From Fidelibacterota bacterium (GTDB lineage Bacteria; Bipolaricaulota; Bipolaricaulia; Bipolaricaulales; Bipolaricaulaceae), in assembly GCA_024277405.1 (NCBI GenBank), contig JAJRVI010000050.1, forward strand, positions 1-9,113: a stretch of DNA of 9,113 bases, written 5' to 3'. Position 1 is the stretch's first letter, and each line of letters begins with the position of its first letter. The notes under the pieces are model-generated. The model ran no database searches and was not told the origin of the DNA. It was given only the letters and a program-made list of their open reading frames with translations. Position numbers and translations under genes: made by a program. This document shows, one piece after another, positions 4,949-9,113 of this stretch.

Positions 4949-5727
4949 AACTCCTCCCAGATCCAACCCGTCAGGACCCGGGGTCCCTCCGGGGTGATGG
5001 CCACCATCTCCTCATAATGCACCGATAGGCTCCCCGTCCGGGTGACGGCGGTCCAACCGTCCTCCTTGGTGCGCAGGGGGAGATCGTCCCCCTTCACCAT
5101 CGGCTCGATGCACAGGACCATCCCCGCCCTGAGCACCGGACCCCGACCCGGGGGGCCGAAGTTCAACACCCGCGGATCCTCGTGGAGTTCCCGGCCGATA
5201 CCGTGGCCGGTGTATTCCTTCACCACGAAGTAGCCCGCCTCGCGGACGGTAAGGTTTATGACATGAGATAAATCCGAGAGACGGCGCCCCATGGTAGCCG
5301 ATTCAATCGCCCTCCTCAAGGCCTCTCGTCCGACCTCCATCATCCTCTCGGCCTCCGCCGACACCTCCCCGATCCCCACGGTGATGGCGGCGTCGGCGTA
5401 GTAACCCCGGCGCACGAACCCGAGGTCCAACGAGAGGACGTCCCCTTCCCGGAGGACCCGTTCGTCGGAGGGGATCCCGTGGACCACCTCCTCGTTCAGG
5501 GAGGCGCAAAGTACCGCGGGATATGGGACCCGGTGGAGCTCATCGGTGTAGCCCTTGAAGGCCGATCTCGCCCCCGCCTCCCGGATCCGCCGCGCCGCCA
5601 GGCGCTCGAGCTGGGCGGTGGTCGTCCCCGGGACGGCCTTGAGGGCGAGCTCCACGAGGATGTCGCGGAGGATCTCCGCGTTCTCGGCCATGAGCTCGAT
5701 CTCTTTCTCGGTCTTCAACACGATCAT
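4909..5727 (-). CDS. map: Methionine aminopeptidase, type I
   Basis: The product has 272 residues and removes the N-terminal methionine from nascent proteins. It is a pita-bread fold dinuclear metalloprotease without the extra N-terminal zinc-finger region of some type I enzymes. The five metal ligands are visible: Asp101 in LDLGF, Asp112 in YADAA, His175 in TGHGIG, Glu208 in IEPM and Glu239 in HYEE. The substrate-contacting His83 is in VVHGIP. The usual protein ends near EGPRVLT (residue 253); here it continues for about 19 residues (GWIWEEFCRRKTLSACAAK) into infA before a TGA. That extension is encoded by the infA ribosome binding site and first codons, so it may be a by-product of the overlap. 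The ATG at 5727 overlaps the adk stop as ATGA, and GGAGGT lies 9 bases upstream. Adk-map-infA is a common bacterial order. Confidence 0.97.
   Translation of the reverse strand: MIVLKTEKEIELMAENAEILRDILVELALKAVPGTTTAQLERLAARRIREAGARSAFKGYTDELHRVPYPAVLCASLNEEVVHGIPSDERVLREGDVLSLDLGFVRRGYYADAAITVGIGEVSAEAERMMEVGREALRRAIESATMGRRLSDLSHVINLTVREAGYFVVKEYTGHGIGRELHEDPRVLNFGPPGRGPVLRAGMVLCIEPMVKGDDLPLRTKEDGWTAVTRTGSLSVHYEEMVAITPEGPRVLTGWIWEEFCRRKTLSACAAK
4951..4958 (-). promoter_or_regulatory. Ribosome binding site of infA, inside map
   Basis: The minus strand reads GGGAGGAG followed by TT and the TTG start at 4948. The GGAGG core is 4 bases from the start, a short spacing but workable. It lies within the C-terminal codons of map and favours the 4948 start over the upstream in-frame TTG at 4966. 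Confidence 0.65.
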
Positions 5728-6347
5728 CCCCGCAGGACCTCCGCTACCCGGTGGAACACCTCGTCCGGGGAGAGGGAGGCGTCCACGCGCCGCAGGATCC
5801 CCTTCCCCTCGTAGTAGTCGATGAGGGGGGCCGATTGCTCGAGGTACACCCGGAACCGGTTCCGGATCACATCTTCCCGATCGTCGGGGCGCTGGTAGAG
5901 CTCGCCCCCGCAGCGGTCACATACGCCGGGGGCCTTGGGGGGCTGGGTGATGAGGTTGTAGTTGGCGCCGCAGTTCTTGCATACCCTCCGGGCCGAGAGC
6001 CGCCTTACCACCTCTTCCTCCGGGAGCTCGAGGTAGATCACGAGGTGCACGGGGAGGATCTCCTCCAGGCCCTCGGCCTGGGCGATGGTGCGGGGGAAGC
6101 CGTCGAACAGGAACCCATCGGTCTCCCCGTCCACCCGTTCCCGGACCATCCCCAGGATCACCTCGTCCGGGACGAGCTCCCCGCGTTCCATGTAGCCCTT
6201 GGCGAGCTTCCCGAGCTCGGAGCCCTTCTTCACCTCCTCCCGCAGGATGTCCCCGGTGGAGAGGTGCACGAACCCGAAGGCCTCCACCAACCGGGCCGCG
6301 AGGGTCCCCTTTCCCGCCCCGGGGGGACCGAGCAACACCAGGTTCAC
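5724..6347 (-). CDS. adk: Adenylate kinase, long zinc-LID form
   Basis: The product has 207 residues and catalyses ATP + AMP to 2 ADP in the cytoplasm, balancing adenylate charge. The P-loop GPPGAGKGT is at residues 7-15, the AMP-binding STGD near 30-33 and DGFPRT at 82-87. The LID domain carries CKNCGANYN and CDRCGGELYQRPDD, with cysteines at 123, 126, 143 and 146. This four-Cys zinc-binding LID is typical of Gram-positive and thermophilic enzymes and adds stability; E. coli Adk lacks it. The start is GTG at 6347, which forms a GTGA overlap with the secY stop and sits 5 bases after GGGGAGG. This position gives the canonical short N-terminus (M)NLVLLGPPG. It ends in an ATGA overlap with map. 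Confidence 0.98.
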   Translation of the reverse strand: MNLVLLGPPGAGKGTLAARLVEAFGFVHLSTGDILREEVKKGSELGKLAKGYMERGELVPDEVILGMVRERVDGETDGFLFDGFPRTIAQAEGLEEILPVHLVIYLELPEEEVVRRLSARRVCKNCGANYNLITQPPKAPGVCDRCGGELYQRPDDREDVIRNRFRVYLEQSAPLIDYYEGKGILRRVDASLSPDEVFHRVAEVLRG

Positions 6348-7645
6348 CGCCGCCTCCCCAGGAAGGCCGCCCCGGCCCCCTTGATGAGGGACTCGTAGTG
6401 GTGCATCACGAGGTGCGCCTCGATCTGCATGATGGTGTCAAGGCCGACGCCCACCACGATGAGGAGGGAGGTCCCCCCCAGCCAGAGCAGGGTCCCCGCG
6501 CCCACCCCGCTCACCGCCCCCACCACGTACGGGAGGATGGCGATGGCGGTGAGGAAGAGGGCACCCACGAGCAGGATGCGGTTGCTCACCTCCTGGAGGT
6601 AGGCGGCCGTGGGGTTCCCGGGGCGCACCCCGGGGATGAACCCGCCCGCGTCCCGCAGGTTCTTCGCGATGTCGTTCGGATCGAAGATGATGGAGGAGTA
6701 GAAGTAGGCGAAGAAGATGATGAGGAGGGCGTAGAGCCCGAGGTAGAGGGGATGCGGCGGCGTGAAGAACCGCGCGTAGGGCTCGGTGGCGGGCACCGCC
6801 CGCAGGACCACCGACGGGAGCTGGAGCACCGCCAGGGCGAAGATGATGGGGATGACGCCGCCCTGGTTCACCCGGATGGGGAGCTGGGCGGTGTGCCCCC
6901 CGTAGATCCTGCGCCCCGCGGTCCGCTTGGCGTACTGGACGGTGAGCTTACGTTGTCCCTGTTGGAGGATCGAGGCCGCGGCGATCATCACCACGAAGAG
7001 CACGAGGAACACGAGCAACCACAGGGGGCTAAGTTCGCCGGCGCTGATGTCGGCGAAGAGCTGCCCGATGTAGGCGGGGTAGCGGGCGATGATCCCCGCC
7101 ATGATGATCATGGAAATCCCGTTTCCGATCCCGTTCTCGGTGATGCGCTCGCCGATCCACATCAGGAAGATGGAGCCCGTGGTCATCCCGATGATGGCGT
7201 TGATGAAAAACAGCACGCTGGGCGTGGCGGCGCCGGCGTTCACGGCGAGCATGGCGTAGCCCACGGACATGATCGCCGCCATCCCCACCGTGCCCCACCG
7301 GGTGTATTTGGTGAGGATCTTTCGCCCCTCACGCCCCTGCTGTTGGAGTTCCTTCAGTTTGGGGAAGACGGCCACGAGGAGCGACATGATGATGGAAACG
7401 TTGATGTAGGGGATCACCCCCAGGGCGAACAGCGAGAACTGACGCAGGCCCCCGCCGGTGAACATGGAGAGGAACTGGAAGAAGCCCCCCCACATCCGGG
7501 AAAGCGCCTCGGCGAAGAACTTGGCGTCCACCCCGGGAACGGGGATGTGGACCCCGATGCGGAACACCAAGAGCATTAAGAGGGTATAGATGATCCGCTG
7601 TCTCAGCTCCGGAACGGCGAATACCCCGCGTATCCGCTCGAACAA
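6344..7645 (-). CDS. secY: Preprotein translocase subunit SecY
   Basis: The product has 433 residues, an integral inner-membrane protein forming the protein-conducting channel of the Sec translocon with SecE and SecG. The hydrophobic profile fits ten membrane helices. Conserved marks are FRIGVHIPVPGVD at about 28-40 (helix 1 into the plug region), ALGVIPYINVSI near 74-85 and GIGNGIS at 172-178. They continue with the basic cytosolic loop QQGQRKLTVQYAKR near 228-241, LPIRVNQGGVIPIIFA near 255-270 and the loop IPGVRPG at 337-343. The start is TTG at 7645, immediately after the rplO TAG and 5 bases after GGAGGAGG. The first in-frame ATG would cut into helix 1. It overlaps adk as GTGA. Confidence 0.98.
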   Translation of the reverse strand: MFERIRGVFAVPELRQRIIYTLLMLLVFRIGVHIPVPGVDAKFFAEALSRMWGGFFQFLSMFTGGGLRQFSLFALGVIPYINVSIIMSLLVAVFPKLKELQQQGREGRKILTKYTRWGTVGMAAIMSVGYAMLAVNAGAATPSVLFFINAIIGMTTGSIFLMWIGERITENGIGNGISMIIMAGIIARYPAYIGQLFADISAGELSPLWLLVFLVLFVVMIAAASILQQGQRKLTVQYAKRTAGRRIYGGHTAQLPIRVNQGGVIPIIFALAVLQLPSVVLRAVPATEPYARFFTPPHPLYLGLYALLIIFFAYFYSSIIFDPNDIAKNLRDAGGFIPGVRPGNPTAAYLQEVSNRILLVGALFLTAIAILPYVVGAVSGVGAGTLLWLGGTSLLIVVGVGLDTIMQIEAHLVMHHYESLIKGAGAAFLGRRR

Positions 7646-8095
7646 CTAGACCTCCTCCGCCTTCCCCCCGGCGGCCTCGATCTTCTCCCGCGCCGTCTTC
7701 GAGAACTTGTGGGCCCGAACGGTGAGGGCCTTGGTGAGCTCGCCGTCCCCGAGGACCTTGAGGCCGTCCTTGAGGTCCTTGACGATCCCCCGTTCGAGCA
7801 ACACCTCCGGGGTCACCACATCGCCGGCCTCGAAGTAACGCTCCAGCGTCCCCACGTTCACGATGGCGTATTCGATCCGCAGGGGGTTCACGAACCCCCG
7901 CTTTGGGAACCGCATCCAGAACGGGGTCTGGCCGCCCTCGAACGTGGGACGCACTCCGCCCCCGGACCGCGACTTCTGGCCCTTGGTGCCCCGGGTGGAC
8001 TCGTGCCCCCCGTGGCCGGAGCCGTAGCCGCGGCCGATGCGCTTCTCCCGCTTCACCGCGCCGGGGGTAGGCCTCAGGTTATGCAGTCCCCGCAT
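7646..8095 (-). CDS. rplO: Large-subunit ribosomal protein uL15
   Basis: The product has 149 residues, a normal length. L15 is a 50S assembly protein whose glycine- and base-rich N-terminal extension threads into 23S rRNA. Here that region includes LHNLRPTPGAVKREKRIGRG, then GSGHGGHESTRGTKGQKSRS and GGGVRPTFEGGQTP. The globular domain follows (VNPLRIEYAIVNVGTLERYF and later HKFSKTAREKIEAAGGKAEEV). The ATG at 8095 has GGAGGG 5 bases upstream and lies inside rpsE, overlapping it by 17 bases, so no rpmD gene fits between them. It ends with TAG directly against the secY TTG. Confidence 0.98.
   Translation of the reverse strand: MRGLHNLRPTPGAVKREKRIGRGYGSGHGGHESTRGTKGQKSRSGGGVRPTFEGGQTPFWMRFPKRGFVNPLRIEYAIVNVGTLERYFEAGDVVTPEVLLERGIVKDLKDGLKVLGDGELTKALTVRAHKFSKTAREKIEAAGGKAEEV
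7651..7658 (-). promoter_or_regulatory. Ribosome binding site of secY, inside rplO
   Basis: The minus strand reads GGAGGAGG, then TCTAG, then the TTG at 7645. The strong, well-spaced site lies in the final codons of rplO and supports TTG as the secY start despite the rare codon. Confidence 0.8.
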
Positions 8096-8630
8096 GTTCG
8101 CCCTCCGTCTTCTCTTCCTCTTCGGGCTCCACCCCTAGGATCTCCTCCACCGGCTTGTCCCGGATCTCGGCGACCTTCTCCGGGGTGCGCAGGCGGGAGA
8201 GCCCCTCGATGGTGGCCCGGGCGAGGTTCAGGGGGTTGGTGGAGCCCAGGGCCTTGGTGAGGATGTCCCGGATCCCGGCGGCCCGGCACACCGCCCCCAC
8301 CGTCCGCCCGGCGATCACCCCGGTGCCGGGATAGGCGGGCTTGAGGAGGACCCGGGCGGCCTTGAACTCGCCGATGATCTCGTGGGGGATGGTCCCGTTC
8401 ACCACCGGGACCTCCACCAGGTTTCGCAGCGCGTCCCTGATGCCCTGTTGGATCGCCTGGGGGATCTCGATGGACTTCCCGATCCCCACGCCCACGTGGC
8501 CCTGGCCGTCCCCGGCCACCACCACCACGCGGAACTTCATGCGCTTTCCGCCCTTGGTCACCTTTCCCACGCGGCGGATCTCGATCACTTCGTTGATGAC
8601 CCTCTGTGGCTCCACCGTTATGCTTCTCAT
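8079..8630 (-). CDS. rpsE: Small-subunit ribosomal protein uS5
   Basis: The product has 183 residues. S5 lies at the back of the 30S near the mRNA entry and influences fidelity. Its N-terminal double-stranded-RNA-binding-like domain contains VGKVTKGGKRMKFRVVVVAG (about 21-40), covering the loop where spectinomycin-resistance changes map in E. coli. GHVGVGIGKSIEIPQAIQQG follows. The C-terminal domain carries LLKPAYPGTGVIAGRTVGAV (about 95-114) and SLGSTNP-like GSTNPLNL. An acidic tail (EPEEEEKTEGEHAGTA) closes the protein, and its final codons overlap the rplO start. The ATG at 8630 overlaps the rplR stop as TGATG, with GGAG 5 bases upstream. Identity is certain; the acidic tail may be lineage-specific. 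Confidence 0.98.
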   Translation of the reverse strand: MRSITVEPQRVINEVIEIRRVGKVTKGGKRMKFRVVVVAGDGQGHVGVGIGKSIEIPQAIQQGIRDALRNLVEVPVVNGTIPHEIIGEFKAARVLLKPAYPGTGVIAGRTVGAVCRAAGIRDILTKALGSTNPLNLARATIEGLSRLRTPEKVAEIRDKPVEEILGVEPEEEEKTEGEHAGTA

Positions 8631-9007
8631 CAGAACTCCAGCCCCTCCTCCCTGGCGGCCTCGGCCAAGGCCTTGACCTTGCCATGGTAGGGATAGCCGC
8701 CCCTGTCGAAGACGACCTTCTTTATCCCCTTCTCCAAGGCCCGCCGCGCTATCAGCTTCCCCACCTCCCGGGCGGCCTCGATGTTATCGGACTTTATCCG
8801 CTCGCGGAGCTCGGGATCCAGGGTGGAAGCGGCCACCAACGTGCGGCTCCCTTGGGGCGGGGAATCGTCGATGATCTGGGCGTAGATGTGCCGTAGCGAC
8901 TTGAACACGAAGAGCCTCGGCCGCTCCGGTGTCCCCGTGACCTTCTTCCGGACGCGGCGGTGCCGGATCTTCCTGCGCTCGTTGCGGCTCCAGCCCCGCG
9001 TCTTCAT
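8630..9007 (-). CDS. rplR: Large-subunit ribosomal protein uL18
   Basis: The product has 125 residues. L18 binds 5S rRNA together with uL5 in the 50S central protuberance. The basic N-terminus (KTRGWSRNERRKIRHRRVRK), RPRLFVFKSLRHIYAQIIDD in the middle, and the closing VVFDRGGYPYHGKVKALAEA with AREEGLEF are canonical and close to the Thermus type. I chose the ATG at 9007, which forms an ATGA overlap with the rplF stop. An in-frame GTG at 9022 would add five residues (MGEGR) and overlap rplF further, and is less likely. It is followed by rpsE through a TGATG junction. Confidence 0.97.
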   Translation of the reverse strand: MKTRGWSRNERRKIRHRRVRKKVTGTPERPRLFVFKSLRHIYAQIIDDSPPQGSRTLVAASTLDPELRERIKSDNIEAAREVGKLIARRALEKGIKKVVFDRGGYPYHGKVKALAEAAREEGLEF

Positions 9008-9113
9008 CCTGCCTTCACCCACGCCTTGCCCGGCCGCAGCCGCAACACCTCGTCGGCGTAGCGGATGCCCTTGCCGTGGTAGGGGTCCGGGGGACGGAAC
9101 TTGCGGATGTCCG
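9004..9113 (-). CDS. rplF: Large-subunit ribosomal protein uL6, C-terminal end only
   Basis: Only the last 35 residues lie in the window; the rest is beyond position 9113. The visible part, DIRKFRPPDPYHGKGIRYAD followed by EVLRLRPGKAWVKAG and a TGA at 9006-9004, matches the conserved C-terminus of L6 (IRKFRPPEPYKGKGIRY). L6 is a 50S protein near the sarcin-ricin loop and the factor-binding site. Its position directly before rplR is the standard spc-operon order. The stop overlaps the rplR ATG as ATGA. Confidence 0.95.
   Translation of the reverse strand, partial: DIRKFRPPDPYHGKGIRYADEVLRLRPGKAWVKAG

Noticed and set aside
4949..4966. Upstream TTG at 4966 as the infA start
   Set aside because: It would add six residues (MDLGGV) not seen in IF1 and would place GGGAGGAG inside the gene. 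The TTG at 4948 matches family length and alignment.
6398..7579. A 393-codon open frame on the plus strand, antisense to secY
   Set aside because: Its translation is dominated by His, Asp, Glu, Gly and Pro in patterns mirroring secY codons, with no recognisable domain. The opposite strand is an unmistakable full-length SecY. Long antisense frames are expected in GC-rich coding DNA.
1..9113. tRNA, rRNA, riboswitch, CRISPR, insertion sequence or attachment-site signals
   Set aside because: Almost every base is in a recognised coding region and I saw no direct-repeat array, terminal inverted repeats, cloverleaf or transposase sequence.

Overview
The window is a compact bacterial ribosomal-protein operon, with a run of the spc and alpha operons read on the minus strand. 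At the far end it meets one oppositely oriented gene for a large surface-type beta-helix protein. The DNA is GC-rich, with strong purine-rich Shine-Dalgarno sequences and frequent GTG or TTG starts. Many junctions overlap. The rpmD (uL30) gene is missing from its usual slot. The gene set is plainly bacterial (bL17, bL36, IF1, RpoA with a C-terminal domain). The lineage is not one I can name with confidence. GC-rich DNA, no uL30 and a large beta-helix protein would fit a deep-branching, possibly thermophilic candidate phylum such as Bipolaricaulota (Acetothermia), but that is only a guess.

Layout, reading the minus strand from position 9113 down: rplF (C-terminal end only), rplR, rpsE, rplO, secY, adk, map, infA, rpmJ, rpsM, rpsK, rpsD, rpoA, rplQ and a RidA-family gene. 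Every junction is an overlap or a gap of 13 bases or less, so there is no intergenic space for a conventional promoter, leader or terminator. The genes supply large- and small-subunit ribosomal proteins, the Sec translocon channel, adenylate kinase, the enzyme that trims the initiator methionine, initiation factor IF1 and the RNA polymerase alpha subunit. The RidA-family protein, which removes reactive enamine/imine metabolites, rides at the end of the run.

Positions 1-1558 on the plus strand hold the 3' part of a gene for a right-handed parallel beta-helix protein with at least two tandem helix modules. Its start lies outside the window. It converges on the ribosomal run with only 4 bases between the two stop codons.

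The housekeeping genes are ordinary in identity. The oddities are: a uS11 that ends before its usual basic tail and the Asn-Gly site within it; the absence of rpmD; a 40-base overlap between map and infA; TTG starts on secY and infA; the RidA gene in the operon; and the tandem construction of the beta-helix protein. I found no RNA genes, mobile elements, CRISPR arrays or undescribed multi-gene system.
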